A DNA stretch of 64,000 nucleotides from Mycobacterium lepromatosis (GTDB lineage: Bacteria; Actinomycetota; Actinomycetes; Mycobacteriales; Mycobacteriaceae): NCBI RefSeq assembly GCF_000975265.2, contig NZ_CP083405.1, positions 1,922,001 through 1,986,000 of the forward strand, in the 5' to 3' direction. Below the pieces are notes generated by a model. The model did not search any database. It was not told the origin of the DNA and saw only the letters and a list, made by a program, of their open reading frames with translations. Position numbers and translations under genes: made by a program. Positions 19,199 to 30,501 of the stretch are shown here, in pieces (the stretch's first letter is position 1; every line of letters begins with the position of its first letter).

Positions 19199-21331
19199 AT
19201 GGCACAAGTACTCGACCGTGAGAAAGCTCTCGAGCTGGCAATGGCCCAGATCGAGAAAAACTACGGTAAAGGTTCAGTGATGCGTCTCGGTGACGAGATG
19301 TGTCAGCCAATCTCGGTAATTCCGACCGGCTCCATCGCACTGGATGTGGCTCTGGGTATCGGCGGTCTGCCACGTGGTCGGATCGTGGAAATCTACGGCC
19401 CGGAGTCCTCGGGTAAAACTACTGTTGCACTACACGCGGTGGCCAATGCCCAGGCGGCCGGCGGTGTCGCAGCGTTCATCGACGCCGAGCACGCGCTGGA
19501 ACCGGAGTACGCCAAGAAGCTCGGCGTTGACACCGATTCCCTGCTGGTCAGTCAACCTGACACCGGTGAACAAGCCCTCGAGATCGCTGACATGCTGATC
19601 CGTTCTGGCGCGCTCGACATTGTGGTCATCGACTCGGTTGCTGCGCTAGTGCCGCGCGCGGAACTCGAAGGTGAGATGGGGGACAGCCATGTCGGACTGC
19701 AAGCTCGGCTGATGAGTCAGGCACTGCGGAAAATGACTGGTGCGCTGAGTAATTCGGGAACTACAGCGATCTTCATCAACCAGTTACGCGAGAAGATTGG
19801 GGTGATGTTCGGGTGCATGAATTACTCGGCCCGGGTGACTCTTGCGGACGGTTCCACCGAAAAGATCGGGAAGATCGTCAACAACAAAATGGACGTCGAA
19901 GTGCTGTCTTACGACCCGGTAACCGACCGGATTGTGCCGCGCAAGGTAGTGAACTGGTTCAATAACGGGCCAGCTGAACAGTTCCTCCAGTTTATTGTTG
20001 AGAAGTCTGGTAGTAAAGGCAGGTCACAGTTTGCTGTGACGCCCAATCACCTCATTCGCACACCTGGCGGCTGGACAGAAGCTGGTAACATTACTGCCGG
20101 TGATCGGGTGCTTGCCGTCGAACCACACATGCTGAGCGATCAGCAGTTCCAAGTGGTGTTGGGCTCACTTATGGGTGACGGGCACCTCTCGCCCAATTTT
20201 TGCGATCGCAACGGTGCCCGGTTCCGGTTTGGACACAGTTGCAAGCAGTTGGAATATCTGCAGTGGAAGACGGCACTAATGGGCAACATTCGGCATACGG
20301 TGCGGGAGAACGCCATGGGTGCGAGCTTTGTCGACTTCACCCCATTGCCAGAGCTCGTTGAGCTACAGCGCGCGGTCTATCTCGGGGACGGCAAGAAGTT
20401 CTTCTCCGAAGAGTATCTCAAGGCGCTGACGCCGTTGGCTCTGGCTATTTGGTATATGGACGACGGTTCACGCACAGTGCGTTCCAAGGGGGTGAAGGAA
20501 TGTACCGCCACTGGCAGCGGGCGGATTGAGATCTGTGTCGATGCCATGACCGAAGGCACACGTGCACGGTTGCGCGATTATCTGTGCGACACACACGGCT
20601 TCGATGTGCGCTTGCGAGACGTTGGTGCGGCCGGTAAGGCTGTGCTGGTGTTTGCCACTGCGGCCACTGCGAAGTTCCAGGCATTGGTCGCTCCATACGT
20701 GGCGCCTTCCATGGAGTACAAGTTGTTGCCGCGGTTCCGTGGTCGAGGGAGCGTGACGCCGCAGTTCGTCGAACCCATGCAGCAGTTGGTGCCGGCCCGC
20801 GTTCTCGATGCTTATGTCAAACTGTCTACCCGATCAATGAATCGGTTCGATATCGAGGTTGAGGGCAATCACAACTACTTCGTTGACGGAGTTATGGTGC
20901 ACAATTCTCCCGAAACCACCACGGGTGGAAAGGCGTTGAAATTCTATGCGTCGGTGCGCATGGACGTGCGTCGGATTGAGACCCTTAAGGACGGTACCGA
21001 TGCGGTCGGCAGCCGAACCCGGGTCAAGATCGTCAAAAACAAGGTGTCGCCACCTTTCAAGCAGGCTGAGTTCGACATTCTGTACGGCAAGGGCATTAGC
21101 AGGGAGGGCTCGCTGATTGATATGGGCGTGGACCAGGGCTTTGTCCGCAAGTCCGGGTCTTGGTTCACTTATGAGGGCGAACAGCTTGGACAAGGCAAGG
21201 AGAATGCGCGCAACTTCTTGTTGGAGAACGCCGATGTGGCCAATGAAATCGAGAAGAAGATTAAGGAGAGACTTGGCATTGGCGCGATCGTGACCGATGA
21301 TGACATCCTGCCCACCCCCGTCGATTTCTGA
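19199..21331 (+). CDS. recA: RecA recombinase precursor containing an intein
   Basis: Strand-exchange ATPase and SOS coprotease. The 710-codon frame encodes a RecA of 346 residues split by a 364-residue intein. N-extein (1-205) includes Walker [10 protein letters not shown] (about residues 67-75), Walker B-type [14 protein letters not shown] and loop L1; it ends REKIGVMFG. The C-extein resumes [18 protein letters not shown] and ends [11 protein letters not shown]. Both halves are intact, so activity depends on splicing. Start ATG 19199 follows CAGGAGAAG. recX overlaps its 3' end. Expression is likely LexA-controlled through the SOS box at 19083. Confidence 0.98.
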   Translation: MAQVLDREKALELAMAQIEKNYGKGSVMRLGDEMCQPISVIPTGSIALDVALGIGGLPRGRIVEIYGPESSGKTTVALHAVANAQAAGGVAAFIDAEHALEPEYAKKLGVDTDSLLVSQPDTGEQALEIADMLIRSGALDIVVIDSVAALVPRAELEGEMGDSHVGLQARLMSQALRKMTGALSNSGTTAIFINQLREKIGVMFGCMNYSARVTLADGSTEKIGKIVNNKMDVEVLSYDPVTDRIVPRKVVNWFNNGPAEQFLQFIVEKSGSKGRSQFAVTPNHLIRTPGGWTEAGNITAGDRVLAVEPHMLSDQQFQVVLGSLMGDGHLSPNFCDRNGARFRFGHSCKQLEYLQWKTALMGNIRHTVRENAMGASFVDFTPLPELVELQRAVYLGDGKKFFSEEYLKALTPLALAIWYMDDGSRTVRSKGVKECTATGSGRIEICVDAMTEGTRARLRDYLCDTHGFDVRLRDVGAAGKAVLVFATAATAKFQALVAPYVAPSMEYKLLPRFRGRGSVTPQFVEPMQQLVPARVLDAYVKLSTRSMNRFDIEVEGNHNYFVDGVMVHNSPETTTGGKALKFYASVRMDVRRIETLKDGTDAVGSRTRVKIVKNKVSPPFKQAEFDILYGKGISREGSLIDMGVDQGFVRKSGSWFTYEGEQLGQGKENARNFLLENADVANEIEKKIKERLGIGAIVTDDDILPTPVDF
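19814..20905 (+). mobile_element. RecA intein with LAGLIDADG endonuclease domain
   Basis: In-frame protein intron of 364 residues (RecA residues 206-569). Splice junctions are Cys ([13 protein letters not shown]) at the N side and HN followed by Ser at the C side, the canonical residues. Block B is [12 protein letters not shown] with its T-x-x-H; block F is [16 protein letters not shown]; block G VMVHN. Two LAGLIDADG helices are visible: [13 protein letters not shown] and [12 protein letters not shown], each with the acidic residue kept, so the homing endonuclease could be active. The insertion point (between MFG and SPETTTGG) is that of the M. leprae RecA intein and differs from the M. tuberculosis one. 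Not spoiled by stops. Confidence 0.95.
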
Positions 21332-21812
21332 TCGCGAAGAGCAGGCACGGATATTGTGCCTGCGCCTACTCACTGCGAGATCGCGAACGCGAGCTGAGCT
21401 ATTCGGCCAGCTGACGAAACGCGGATACGCCGATGACGTTAGCGACCGGGTATTAGATCGGCTGGCTGCTGTTGGTTTGGTGGATGACACTGACTTTGCT
21501 GAACAGTGGGTGCGGTCTCGTCGGGTGAACGCGGGAAAGAGCAGGCGTGCGTTGGCTGCTGACTTGCACGCCAAGGGTGTAGACAATGACGTTATTGCCA
21601 CGGTGCTGACTGGGATCGACCCCGCTGCCGAGCGGGAGCGAGCTGAGCAGCTGGTGCGTATCAGACTGCGGCGAGAGGTCCTTGGCGCGGATGACGCACG
21701 GGTGAGTCGCCGACTGATGGCGATGCTGGCCCGCCGTGGATACAGCCAGACCACCGCATGCGAAGTGGTTGTAGCCGAGCTTGTTGCCGAACAGAAACGG
21801 CGTCGGGTTTAA
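21300..21812 (+). CDS. recX: RecX, regulator of RecA
   Basis: Inhibitor that binds RecA and limits filament growth. The 170-residue protein starts [17 protein letters not shown] and consists of three-helix RecX repeats: [25 protein letters not shown] and the C-terminal [22 protein letters not shown] 21300 is preferred over ATG 21297 by family N-terminus. The gene begins 32 bases inside the end of recA, a classic translational coupling that balances the pair. Intact. Confidence 0.95.
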   Translation: MTSCPPPSISDREEQARILCLRLLTARSRTRAELFGQLTKRGYADDVSDRVLDRLAAVGLVDDTDFAEQWVRSRRVNAGKSRRALAADLHAKGVDNDVIATVLTGIDPAAERERAEQLVRIRLRREVLGADDARVSRRLMAMLARRGYSQTTACEVVVAELVAEQKRRRV

Positions 21813-21860
21813 TAAGCTGCTGGTTAATCCGGTGGGCTCCGGTCGCCTTACTATTACCCC

Positions 21861-23423
21861 GTGACTTCGGTGGTGACGCGTGACGCGGGCATGGCGGATA
21901 ATGCTGTGACTCGATCGACACGCACTTATCAGGTCCGTACCTACGGCTGTCAGATGAACGTTCATGATTCCGAGCGGTTGGCGGGTTTGCTCGAGGCCTC
22001 CGGTTACCAGCGGGCGGCTGACGACGCAGATGTTGGAGACGCTGATGTGGTGGTCTTCAACACCTGCGCTGTTCGTGAGAACGCCGACAACAGGCTCTAC
22101 GGTAACCTCAGCCACCTGGCGCTGCGCAAGCGGCAAAATCCCGACATGCAAATCGCGGTAGGTGGCTGCCTGGCTCAGAAAGACCGACACGCGGTGTTGA
22201 GCAAGGCGCCGTGGGTCGATATTGTTTTCGGCACTCACAACCTGGGATCACTGCCCACGCTCCTCGAACGGGCTCGCCACAACAAGGTCGCCCAGGTGGA
22301 AATCGTCGACGCGCTGCAACAGTTTCCGTCAGCGCTGCCGAGTGCCCGCGAATGCGATTATGCTGCTTGGGTGTCCATCTCTGTTGGATGCAATAACAGC
22401 TGCACCTTCTGTATTGTTCCGTCGCTACGAGGTAGGGAGGTCGATCGCAGTCCGGAGGACATCCTGACTGAGGTGGGAGCACTGGTTGCTGACGGCGTGA
22501 TAGAAGTAACCTTGTTGGGGCAGAATGTAAATGCTTACAGGGGCTCTTTCGCTGACCCGGCGCTTCCCCGCAATCGTGGTTCCTTCGCCGCGTTGCTGCG
22601 GGCCTGCGGGCGTATCGATGGACTCGAACGCGTGCGGTTCACCTCTCCGCATCCTGCCGAGTTCACCGACGATGTCATCGAGGCAATGGCGCAGACGCCC
22701 AATGTGTGTCCCGCCTTGCATATGCCGTTGCAGTCCGGGTCCGACCTGGTGCTACGTGCGATGCGGCGGTCCTACCGTGTCGAGCGTTATCTTGGCATCG
22801 TCGGCCGGGTTCGGGCGGCCATGCCACACGCCGCCATCACCACCGATCTCATTGTGGGATTTCCCGGTGAGACCGAGGAGGACTTTGCGGCCACGCTTGA
22901 CGTGGTGCGCCAGGTTCGGTTTGCGACGGCGTTTACCTTCCAGTACTCCAGCCGCCCCGGCACCCCGGCTGCTGAACTTGGCGAGCAGCTGCCGAAGTCC
23001 GTTGTGCAGGAACGCTACGAACGGCTAGTTGAGCTGCAGGAACAGATCTGTATGGAGGAAAATCGTGTGCTGATCGGGCGGACTGTCGAATTGTTAGTCA
23101 CCACCGGCGAAGGACGCAAAGACGCCCGCACCGCGCGCAGGACTGGGCGCGCACGCGACGGCCGGTTGGTGCATTTCGCCTTGGACAAGCCGTGGGACGC
23201 GCAGGTGCGGCCCGGTGATATCATCACCGTGGTGATTACTGAAGCAGCACCGCACCATCTGATCGCCGATGCGGGCATATTAACTCACCGCCGTACCCGT
23301 GCCGGGGACGCACACGCAGCCAGGCAGTGCTCACGTAGCATTGGGCTTGGCCAAATTCCTTTGGGCATGCCGAGTATCGGGCAGCATTCGGCTTCGATGT
23401 GGTCTGCCGGATGTGCCCGATGA
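21861..23423 (+). CDS. miaB: tRNA-2-methylthio-N6-dimethylallyladenosine synthase
   Basis: Radical-SAM enzyme that adds a methylthio group to i6A37 in tRNAs reading UNN codons. It carries two iron-sulfur clusters: the auxiliary one through cysteines in [17 protein letters not shown] and VGGCLAQ, and the radical-SAM one through CNNSCTFC (Cx3Cx2C) near residue 177. The C-terminal TRAM domain ([19 protein letters not shown] onward) binds RNA. Start GTG 21861, 520 residues, near the 512 of M. tuberculosis. Its stop overlaps the start of the next gene (ATGA at 23420). miaA, which makes its substrate, is retained about 5 kb on. Confidence 0.95.
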   Translation: MTSVVTRDAGMADNAVTRSTRTYQVRTYGCQMNVHDSERLAGLLEASGYQRAADDADVGDADVVVFNTCAVRENADNRLYGNLSHLALRKRQNPDMQIAVGGCLAQKDRHAVLSKAPWVDIVFGTHNLGSLPTLLERARHNKVAQVEIVDALQQFPSALPSARECDYAAWVSISVGCNNSCTFCIVPSLRGREVDRSPEDILTEVGALVADGVIEVTLLGQNVNAYRGSFADPALPRNRGSFAALLRACGRIDGLERVRFTSPHPAEFTDDVIEAMAQTPNVCPALHMPLQSGSDLVLRAMRRSYRVERYLGIVGRVRAAMPHAAITTDLIVGFPGETEEDFAATLDVVRQVRFATAFTFQYSSRPGTPAAELGEQLPKSVVQERYERLVELQEQICMEENRVLIGRTVELLVTTGEGRKDARTARRTGRARDGRLVHFALDKPWDAQVRPGDIITVVITEAAPHHLIADAGILTHRRTRAGDAHAARQCSRSIGLGQIPLGMPSIGQHSASMWSAGCAR

Positions 23424-23941
23424 ACGAAGAACACAATATCGTGGACTTCCCGGATTCGCATGCCCTCTGGGCTGCGCTTGAGGCAGAGAAGCGCCGGGTC
23501 GCACGTGAGATCGATCCTGGAGCAAAGGTTTTCGTCGTAGTAGCGGTCCTGGTGTTGGTGCTGCTGGGATCGTTCATCTTGCCACACACCGGTCAGGTGC
23601 GGGGTTGGGATGTGCTGTTCGATAGCCACGGCACCGGAGTGGCCGCGATGGCATTGCCTTCGCGGATATTCGCCTGGCTGTCGCTGGTATTCGGTATCGG
23701 TTTCTCGATGCTGGCGTTGATGACCCGGCGTTGGGTGCTGGCCTGGGTTGCGCTGGTGGGTGTGGCGATAGCCAGCATCGTTGGGCTGCTGGCTGTGTGG
23801 TCGCGCCAGACCGTGGTTGCGGGTCAGCCGGGTCCTGGGGTGGGGCTCATCGTGGGGTGGATAACGCTGATCTTGTTGACGTTTCACTGGGCCCGCGTGG
23901 TGTGGTCGAGTACGGTCGTGCAACTCGCTATCGAGGAGTAG
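23420..23941 (+). CDS. Conserved membrane protein (Rv2732c-like)
   Basis: A 173-residue protein starting [20 protein letters not shown]. After a cytosolic N-terminus there are four hydrophobic segments: [56 protein letters not shown] and [19 protein letters not shown]. It matches the position and general layout of Rv2732c. The function is unknown. Start is fixed by the ATGA overlap with miaB; earlier in-frame codons would run into miaB. Intact. Confidence 0.82.
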   Translation: MNEEHNIVDFPDSHALWAALEAEKRRVAREIDPGAKVFVVVAVLVLVLLGSFILPHTGQVRGWDVLFDSHGTGVAAMALPSRIFAWLSLVFGIGFSMLALMTRRWVLAWVALVGVAIASIVGLLAVWSRQTVVAGQPGPGVGLIVGWITLILLTFHWARVVWSSTVVQLAIEE

Positions 23942-24079
23942 CAGCGTCGGGTTGTTGCGCAGCAGCAGTCAAAGACACTACTGGACGGCTTGTACAGCGC
24001 TAGTAACCCGGACACCAGGACACCATCGGATCCCCAAGTCGGTCGCTAGGGTCTACGGGTCGACGCTTCAGCTGCGGCT

Positions 24080-25311
24080 TCAGTCCACCGCCGCACTGTT
24101 CGGCCTTGGTCTCTTAGGTTTTTTGATTCGGGCGGCCGCCGCTGCCTTGCGGGCCTGCCGTTCTAACTGCTCAGCCCGGGTTCGGAATTGCTCGGCGCGC
24201 GCCTGAGTCTGGGGATCGCACCAATCCGATTCACCGGCTTTGCATACCTTTTCTTAACGGCGTGCAGCCGTTGCTCCAACTTAGCGGACCTTATCTAGGA
24301 GGACCCGATCGATCGCGTTCCATTTTTTGGTGATCGAGTGCGGCGTTGTTCTCGCGGCTTCGTGGTTGGCGGTGTCGAGTTTTTCTGCCTCAGCCAGCAA
24401 CGGCCTTTTTGGCGGTGGCATTGGCCCGCAACTCGGCGTCTTTTTCCGCTGACGCGGCATTGCGAGCCGTGAATAAGCAGTCCTGGGCCGTTTTGAAGCG
24501 GCGCCACAGGGACGTCGATTTCTTGGGTTGTTTGTCCAGCAGTCTTCCATTCGGCGAGCAGCTTTCGGAATTCTGCGCTCTTGGTAGTCCACTCGGTGGA
24601 GTTAGACAGCTCTTCGGCGCGTTCGCAGAGCCGTTCTTTGGATTGCCTGATGCCAGAACGCTCCCGGTCGAGCTTGGAGAAATGTGATCCCCGTCGCCGG
24701 TTGGAGGTTTCTCGGGCCGCCGAATAGCGCTTCCCCAGCGTGTCGTTGACCTTTCGGTCTAAGGCCTCTGATTGTCTTCCATTCTTCGAGGATCGCGTGT
24801 AACCGTTAGCCGGCGACTTTCCAGTGGGTTGAGTTGGCGGCCAGATCTTCGGCCTCGGCGGCCAACGCCTCCTTGCACGCGGTCTACGTGACCCGACGCT
24901 CGTCTCGTCGGGAGCGATCCGCGACGACGATAACGTCGACGTTTGCCAGCAGTTTCGCCAACCGGGTGGCGGGCGCGTCGATGTCGCCCAATACGCATGC
25001 CGTAGGCAACGTTTCGGCCAGCGCTGCTGCATTGGCCTTGATCTTGTGGGCATCGTCGGTATTCTATGCCAGCTGCTCCTTCATCAGCGTGACCTCGGTG
25101 CTCAGATCGTCGAATCGGCCACCGAATACGAGGGAATCACCGCCCGCGTTGATAAGCTACACTGTGCCGTCGTTATCCACGCGTCCGAATCGGTGTGGGT
25201 CGCTGGGCGGGAATGTTGCCATCGGGTGGGTGGTGGGGCGGGGACTAGGATGTGGTCATGGACGTGGCACCGGCTTGGGCGAATCGTTGTCCGGGATTCG
25301 TCGGTCGTCAT
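24080..25311 (-). pseudogene. DUF349 repeat protein relic (Rv2731-type)
   Basis: Pieces in several frames on the minus strand reproduce an alanine- and arginine-rich DUF349 protein. An ATG at 25311 (MTTDESRTTIRP) begins it; later frames give [40 protein letters not shown] and [17 protein letters not shown], the repeated tryptophan-containing helical units, and the end reads [16 protein letters not shown] before TGA at 24080-24082. There are at least four frameshifts and several stops. In M. tuberculosis the orthologue also lies beside miaB, on the opposite strand. Confidence 0.82.
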
Positions 25312-26419
25312 GTGTTGGTCAACCTAACCCTTTTGACCACCCCTTTGCGCGATCGTTGTTTCGCGCTCCTGCTGCGTGTGGCGGCACCTTGGCACGGTCG
25401 GGGACGCCTGGTGTGGCTTGGTAGCTGTCATCTCGACTCTTATACCATTCCCAACAGTATTGAAGCAGCTTGGCGGACTATAAGTCGTCACCTGTTTTCG
25501 GTGTTGGTCCGGGTTCCTGGGTCGGCGGCTTTCGCGAAAGGTTCGAGTTGCGAATAGCTCAGGCTTTTCCGACCAGCCGTAGAGCTGGTTGAGGTTGGGT
25601 CCTGCTGGATCTCCTTGGCCAGAACGGTCATCAGGTTCGTCCGCGTTGGTCCATACCAGCGCCGGGCTACTATCTTGGGCCACGCAAAAGACCATGCAGC
25701 CTAGTTATGGGGTTGCCGGGGCAGTGCCAACTGGTTGGTGACCTAGGTTTTCCGGGACAGTTCACCATGATGTTCGGTGCGCAGGATCTCATCGAAGAAG
25801 TGGCGCGATGTGTAGGTAGCCCCAAACACCGTGTAGATTGCTCTAGACTGGCTGCCGGCATGCACGCGTTCTTATTGCATAAAACTCTAGCAGTTCTTTC
25901 GACCAGGTGTATGTCCAGCAACTTGCCGGCGTTGCGGGGCTTCGTGTTGCATGCGAAATGCTGGCTTGCGGCTGAGCGTCTCCGACATCAGCTATAGCTC
26001 CACCACCCACTGTCGGACGGCGCCGAATGGCCTAATAGATCTCGCCTATGCCGTCTTGACTCATTCGCCGCTTGAGATAGTAGGGCCCAATCGGGCCCCC
26101 ATTCGCGAACCACGCACGGTGGCGCTCATCGCTTCCTACTTAACTAATAGGCAATCGCACCAATAAGGCACCCTTGCCGGCCGACCTACCGACCGCAATA
26201 TCCTGGCCTAGTAACATAATGGTAATTTTTCATTAATCTGGGCACACGAAAATTTCTTATCCGAAAAAGTTTCGTTAGCTGTGTCAAGTGAAACCATGCT
26301 CGGTCAAAGCCGGTGCGGTGATCCAAGGAGTTGACCTGTCGGATTCTCTTGTCGCGACAAGATTTCTTCAATTAAGGCATTCACGCGTTGTAGCGCAAAT
26401 TTTTTTCAGATTGATCTGA
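25312..26419. other. Gene-poor interval
   Basis: About 1.1 kb with no recognisable gene. The longest open frames (for example 25324-25695 on the minus strand and 25707-25997 on the plus strand) show no motif I know and no ribosome site, and their composition looks random. The stretch 26210-26400 is noticeably AT-rich (for example a run of T at 26400-26406). Confidence 0.45.
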
Positions 26420-26567
26420 GTGGCCGGCACCAACGCCCCCAGCCGGTTCCTGCAGTGGCTAAACGCGATTGACCTGAAGCTGTCGGATCCCGCTATGCAT
26501 TACATGGTGTATCTGGCCGAGACGAGCACCGCTTGCATTAGCCGGGATCATTTGCGTTGTAGGGGCA

Positions 26568-27059
26568 TTGCCAAGGGTCAGGAAAGCAGGACTGGTTGAG
26601 CACCCTAGTGGTCGCCGTCATGTCAATCAGCGGTTTGCGGGCCGTAAATCTTACGCCGGTGGCAAAGCAGTCCAATTTGGAAGGAAAGTTCCGTTGTGTC
26701 CCTTATCCAGCGCGCAGGAGTCATTATTGGACGGTTGCTTAACCGAAGCGTTATCTGGCGGCTTCGGGACGGATGTCAGTGTGAGGTCGCCGATAGCCAA
26801 CGTGCACATTGCAGCGTTGCTCGCCTTGGTGGCTGCGCTGATCGTCGGTGTCGGGTATGTGATTCTCCGGCAGGTTACCGACAAAGAGGTCGGCTACCTC
26901 GTGCTAGTCTATCTTCCGCTACTTCTAGTGGTGGTTGTCGTGAATGTGGCCCTGGCCCGCGACGAAGCTGCCATGATCGACGCCGAAACCAGCGGAATGG
27001 GGCCGCCGGCTAGCTCGCTGTCTCCTAGGAGCCCGACGGACGCTGATCTCATGGCTTGA
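26568..27059 (+). CDS. Hypothetical small membrane protein, possibly a fragment
   Basis: An uninterrupted frame whose C-terminal half is clearly non-random: two adjacent hydrophobic helices, HIAALLALVAALIVGVGYVIL and LVLVYLPLLLVVVVVNVAL, separated by RQVTDKEVGY, then a polar tail ending DADLMA. The N-terminal 70 residues look random, so the true start may be an internal GTG near 26780. The first helix with RQVTDKEVG resembles the beginning of the DMT transporter relic 400 bases on, suggesting a partial duplicate of that gene. I do not recognise a family. Confidence 0.35.
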   Translation: MPRVRKAGLVEHPSGRRHVNQRFAGRKSYAGGKAVQFGRKVPLCPLSSAQESLLDGCLTEALSGGFGTDVSVRSPIANVHIAALLALVAALIVGVGYVILRQVTDKEVGYLVLVYLPLLLVVVVVNVALARDEAAMIDAETSGMGPPASSLSPRSPTDADLMA

Positions 27060-27205
27060 CTGAGTTAATAACAAATCGATTCTGACCGTCTCACGGTTAG
27101 TACGACGACTTCGCTGAGCCCGGTACCGTGTCCGAGAACATCGTGTTACTCGGTTTTTCGATGTCCTGGGGGGCGGACGGAGAGGGAGCCCCACAGCGAA
27201 GGGAT

Positions 27206-27690
27206 ATGTCGGCGTTGCTCGCCCTGGCTGCTGCGCTGCTATCGGACATCGGTGACGTGGTCCGTCAGCAGTCCGCGTAGGAGATCACCGAGAAACAGAT
27301 TGGTCAATTTGAGCTCTTCCGCTTGTCAGTGCGCGACGGCCGGTAGTTGCAGGGCTATCGGCAATTACGCGTTGCAGGCAGCAACACTAGTGCCGGGGTC
27401 GGGAGGCTGCTGGCAGTGATGATCTTTGAGCGGTCGTCATTCTGGGCCGGTTTGTTGACCGCCTCATTGCCGATATCGGTCGTGGCCAAATCGTTGGTCG
27501 GATCGATGCTGAGCATTGTCGTGCTCGGCGAGTCGATGAAACACACACACACACGTTTGTGCTTGTTGCGGGAATTTTGCTGGTTATCATCGCGACCGTG
27601 GCGTGGCCCATGGCGAGGGTGCATCTATATCGAGGAAGGTTGCAGAGAAACTCTCCAGAAAAACGTTGGGGGATAGTGTTTGGGGGATAG
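27206..27690 (+). pseudogene. DMT-superfamily (EamA-like) transporter relic, Rv2729c position
   Basis: ATG 27206 starts MSALLALAAALLSDIGDVVRQQSA then TAG, the first helix of drug/metabolite transporters. After a large internal deletion the second half appears: AGLLTASLPISVVAKSLVGS, VVLGESM, and in another frame FVLVAGILLVIIATVAW, the last helices of the family. The remaining 485 bases are about half of an intact gene. An (AC)7 run sits inside (27541-27554) next to a frame change, so dinucleotide slippage may have been one of the inactivating events. It precedes the Rv2728c-like gene as Rv2729c does in M. tuberculosis. Confidence 0.75.
27541..27554. repeat. (AC)7 dinucleotide repeat
   Basis: Seven AC units inside the DMT transporter relic. 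Dinucleotide runs of this kind vary in copy number between leprosy bacillus isolates, so this is a candidate typing locus. Confidence 0.8.
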
Positions 27691-27693
27691 TGT
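27666..27693. repeat. 14-bp perfect tandem duplication
   Basis: TTGGGGGATAGTGT is present twice head to tail at the end of the DMT relic (27666-27679, 27680-27693). Confidence 0.8.
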
Positions 27694-27867
27694 ATTGTGG
27701 GATGGGGCGAGGGGAAAGCCATCGACCTGCGTAGCGCACTTGATTTTCGGTTTGGGCTAAGATCCCATTGCGGGTATCGCAGGGCAGTCGACCTCGTTTA
27801 TGGTGTTCGAAATCCGCGGTACCAGTGGCGTCGATTCGTTGTATCGCCGAGAAGTTAGTTTGGTTGC

Positions 27868-28566
27868 GTGCTGAGCGCTATCGCTATCGTTCCGTCTGCC
27901 CCGGTGCTTGTTCCTGAGCTTACCGGGGCAGCGGCTGCCGAAGTGGCCGACCTAAGGTCCGCGGTGCTGGCGGTGGCCGCTTGCCTGCCCCCGTGCTGGA
28001 TTGTTGTCGGAACGGGTCGTGCAGACGACGTCGTGGGCCCCGGAGGCCGCCCAGGCACCTTCGCGGGTTTCGGTGCTGACGTGCAGGTTCGACTGTCACC
28101 ACAGGTCGGTGACGAGGCTGAGTTGCCGGTTGACTTCCCGGTGTGTGCACTGATCGCCGCCTGGGTGCGGGGCCAGTCCCAGCTGGACGCCAGTGCGCAG
28201 GTGAGGGTGTATTGCGGCGACTACGATCCCGACGTGGCGTTGGCCTGCGGCAGGCAATTGCGCGTAGAGATTGAGCAGGCGCCCGAGCCGATTGGAGTAT
28301 TGGTCGTTGCTGACGGCGCTACCACCTTGACGTCGAGTTCCCCCGGCGGCTATGACCCTGCTGCCGCCGATGCCGAGCTAACTCTCGATGACGCCCTGGC
28401 AAGTGGCGACGTCGCGGCCTTGACCCGGCTGTCTCGTCAGATCTCGGGGCGAGTGGCATTCCAGGTGTTGGCCGGGCTGATCGAGACAGGGCCGCGGTCG
28501 GCGAAGGAATTGTATCGGGGAGCACCCTACGGTGTGGGATATTTCGTTGGTGTCTGGCAGCTATGA
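27868..28566 (+). CDS. Conserved protein, Rv2728c-like (LigB/class III dioxygenase-like fold)
   Basis: A 232-residue protein from GTG 27868 (read [20 protein letters not shown]). The opening [12 protein letters not shown] resembles the metal-loop start of class III extradiol dioxygenase-like (LigB/MEMO) proteins, and [20 protein letters not shown] suits the later part of that fold; the usual metal-binding histidines are not obvious, so catalysis is doubtful. It overlaps miaA by four bases (ATGA) and is likely co-translated with it. Retention of this gene among decayed neighbours suggests a useful role, which I cannot name. Confidence 0.82.
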   Translation: MLSAIAIVPSAPVLVPELTGAAAAEVADLRSAVLAVAACLPPCWIVVGTGRADDVVGPGGRPGTFAGFGADVQVRLSPQVGDEAELPVDFPVCALIAAWVRGQSQLDASAQVRVYCGDYDPDVALACGRQLRVEIEQAPEPIGVLVVADGATTLTSSSPGGYDPAAADAELTLDDALASGDVAALTRLSRQISGRVAFQVLAGLIETGPRSAKELYRGAPYGVGYFVGVWQL

Positions 28567-29498
28567 GGCCACTCGCGATTGTCGGTCCGACGGGTGTCGG
28601 TAAGTCGGAACTGGCACTCGACGTCATCGAGCGACTTGGCGGCCAGGTTAGCGCGGAGATCGTCAATGCTGATGCTATGCAGCTCTATCGCGGTATGGAC
28701 ATTGGCACAGCGAAGTTGCCTGTTGCGGCGCGTCGAGGGGTCCCGCACTATCAACTTGACGTCCTGGACGTCACCGAAACTGCGACGGTTGTCAACTATC
28801 AGCGGGCTGCCGCCGCCGATATTGAGACGATCGTGGCCCGTGGAGTGGTGCCGGTCGTGGTGGGTGGTTCGATGCTTTATGTACAGTCGCTGCTCGACGA
28901 CTGGTCGTTTCCGGGGACCGATCCGGCCGTGCGCGCGCGGTGGGAGCAGCAACTTGCCGAGGTCGGGGTGGGTAGGCTGCACGCGGAACTGGCCCGTCGT
29001 GACCTGGAAGCAGCCGCGGCAATCCTGCCTACCGACAGCCGGCGCACCGTGCGGGCACTCGAGGTAGTCGAGCTCACTGGAAAGCCCTTCGCCGCGTCCG
29101 CGCCGCGCATCGGTGCCCCGCGGTGGGACACCGTGATAGTCGGATTAGATTGTGACAGAAAGATTCTCAGTGAGAGGTTGGTGCGGCGCACTGACTTAAT
29201 GTTCGGGCAAGGTCTGGTCGATGAGGTACGCATGCTGTTACGCTGGGGTCTGCGCGACGGGGTCACCGCTTCACGAGCGCTGGGATACGCTCAAGTGCTC
29301 ACGGCACTTGACGCTGGAGGGGACGCCGGCCATCTGGATGAGGCGCGCCATCAAACCTACTTGGGCCATCGACGTTACGCGAAACGACAGCAGTCGTGGT
29401 TTCATCGAGACCACCGAGTGCACTGGCTCGACGTTGGTACAGTCGATCGCGTCGGAGTCGTCGACGACGCTTTGCGGTTGTGGCGGAACGCATCTTGA
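28563..29498 (+). CDS. miaA: tRNA dimethylallyltransferase
   Basis: Transfers a dimethylallyl group from DMAPP to A37 of tRNAs reading UNN codons; MiaB then methylthiolates it. The 311-residue protein has the P-loop [11 protein letters not shown] (residues 8-18), the [22 protein letters not shown] core (here [20 protein letters not shown]), and the C-terminal [17 protein letters not shown], which places the catalytic and tRNA-binding residues. Start ATG 28563 overlaps the preceding stop. Intact. It is 60 bases before dapF, in the order miaA-dapF-hflX typical of mycobacteria. Confidence 0.96.
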   Translation: MRPLAIVGPTGVGKSELALDVIERLGGQVSAEIVNADAMQLYRGMDIGTAKLPVAARRGVPHYQLDVLDVTETATVVNYQRAAAADIETIVARGVVPVVVGGSMLYVQSLLDDWSFPGTDPAVRARWEQQLAEVGVGRLHAELARRDLEAAAAILPTDSRRTVRALEVVELTGKPFAASAPRIGAPRWDTVIVGLDCDRKILSERLVRRTDLMFGQGLVDEVRMLLRWGLRDGVTASRALGYAQVLTALDAGGDAGHLDEARHQTYLGHRRYAKRQQSWFHRDHRVHWLDVGTVDRVGVVDDALRLWRNAS

Positions 29499-29558
29499 CC
29501 TGGGTTATCCCCGCTGGCAACGATACAGAGCGCAGCGATGAGTAGGAGAGCGGCGCAC

Positions 29559-30449
29559 ATGATCTTCGCCAAGGGGCACGGCACCCAAAATGACTTTGTG
29601 CTGCTGCCTGACGTCGAGGCTGATGTGACGTTCACCGCCGCCCAGGTGGCTGCATTATGCGACCGGCGCCAAGGACTGGGTGCCGACGGCGTGCTCCGGG
29701 TTACTACCGCGGGGGCAGCAGTGACGGCCGGTGTGATCGAGCGCCTGCCTGACGGTGTCAGCGGCTCCGACTGGTACATGGATTACCGCAACGCCGACGG
29801 GTCGGCGGCGCAGATGTGCGGCAATGGTGTGCGGGTGTTCGCGCATTACCTGCGTGCCAGCGGCTTGGAGTCCCGCGATGAATTCGTCGTTGGGTCATTG
29901 GCTGGCCCGCGATCGGTTAACGTACACCATGTCGACCAGCTCAACGCTGACGTCACCGTAGACATGGGTAAGGCTAACTTGCTGGGCAGTGGGGGGCCGG
30001 CCTTTGCGGTTACTGTCGGCGGGAGGCGATTTTCCGGTGTAGCGGTAGACGTGGGTAACCCACACCTGGCGTGCATGGATCCGCAGCTGAGTTTGGAAGA
30101 GCTCGCAGCTCTGGACGTGGGTGCGCCGGTGCACCTCGACTGCGTGCAGTTCCCAGACGGGGTCAATATCGAAGTGCTCACCGCACCGGTCGACGGAGTG
30201 GTCCAGATGCGAGTCCACGAGCGCGGGGTGGGTGAAACCCGGTCGTGCGGTACCGGAACTGTCGCGGCTGCGGTCGCTGCGTTGGCAAGTGCCGGCGCCG
30301 ACACTGGGACGCTTACCGTCAGGGTGCCGGGTGGCGACGTTGTCATCACCATCACCGACTTGACCAGCTACTTGCGTGGACCATCGGTGTTAGTGGCGCA
30401 CGGCGAACTCGCGGACGCCTGGTGGTGCTCGTTGGCGCGCAGATATTAG
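29559..30449 (+). CDS. dapF: Diaminopimelate epimerase
   Basis: Converts LL- to meso-diaminopimelate for lysine and peptidoglycan. The two catalytic cysteines are both present: MCGNGVR near residue 87 and SCGTGT near residue 229, in duplicated half-barrels. Substrate contacts NDF (residues 11-13) and GNPHLA are kept. The ATG at 29559 ([14 protein letters not shown]) gives 296 residues and follows GGAG; an ATG at 29538 would add seven unconserved residues. Intact. In a cell-wall context it is essential. Confidence 0.96.
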   Translation: MIFAKGHGTQNDFVLLPDVEADVTFTAAQVAALCDRRQGLGADGVLRVTTAGAAVTAGVIERLPDGVSGSDWYMDYRNADGSAAQMCGNGVRVFAHYLRASGLESRDEFVVGSLAGPRSVNVHHVDQLNADVTVDMGKANLLGSGGPAFAVTVGGRRFSGVAVDVGNPHLACMDPQLSLEELAALDVGAPVHLDCVQFPDGVNIEVLTAPVDGVVQMRVHERGVGETRSCGTGTVAAAVAALASAGADTGTLTVRVPGGDVVITITDLTSYLRGPSVLVAHGELADAWWCSLARRY

Positions 30450-30501
30450 AATTTATTCGGATGCGCGCCCAGCTACGAAGTGCCGCCATCGGATACTGGC
30501 T

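Noticed and set aside
20834..21754. 306-codon open frame on the minus strand
   Set aside because: Antisense to the recA C-extein and recX, both of which are clearly coding on the plus strand.
24295..25053. 252-codon minus-strand open frame as an intact basic protein
   Set aside because: Only part of it is in the DUF349 frame; the beginning is wrong-frame translation of the same relic, so it is not an intact gene.
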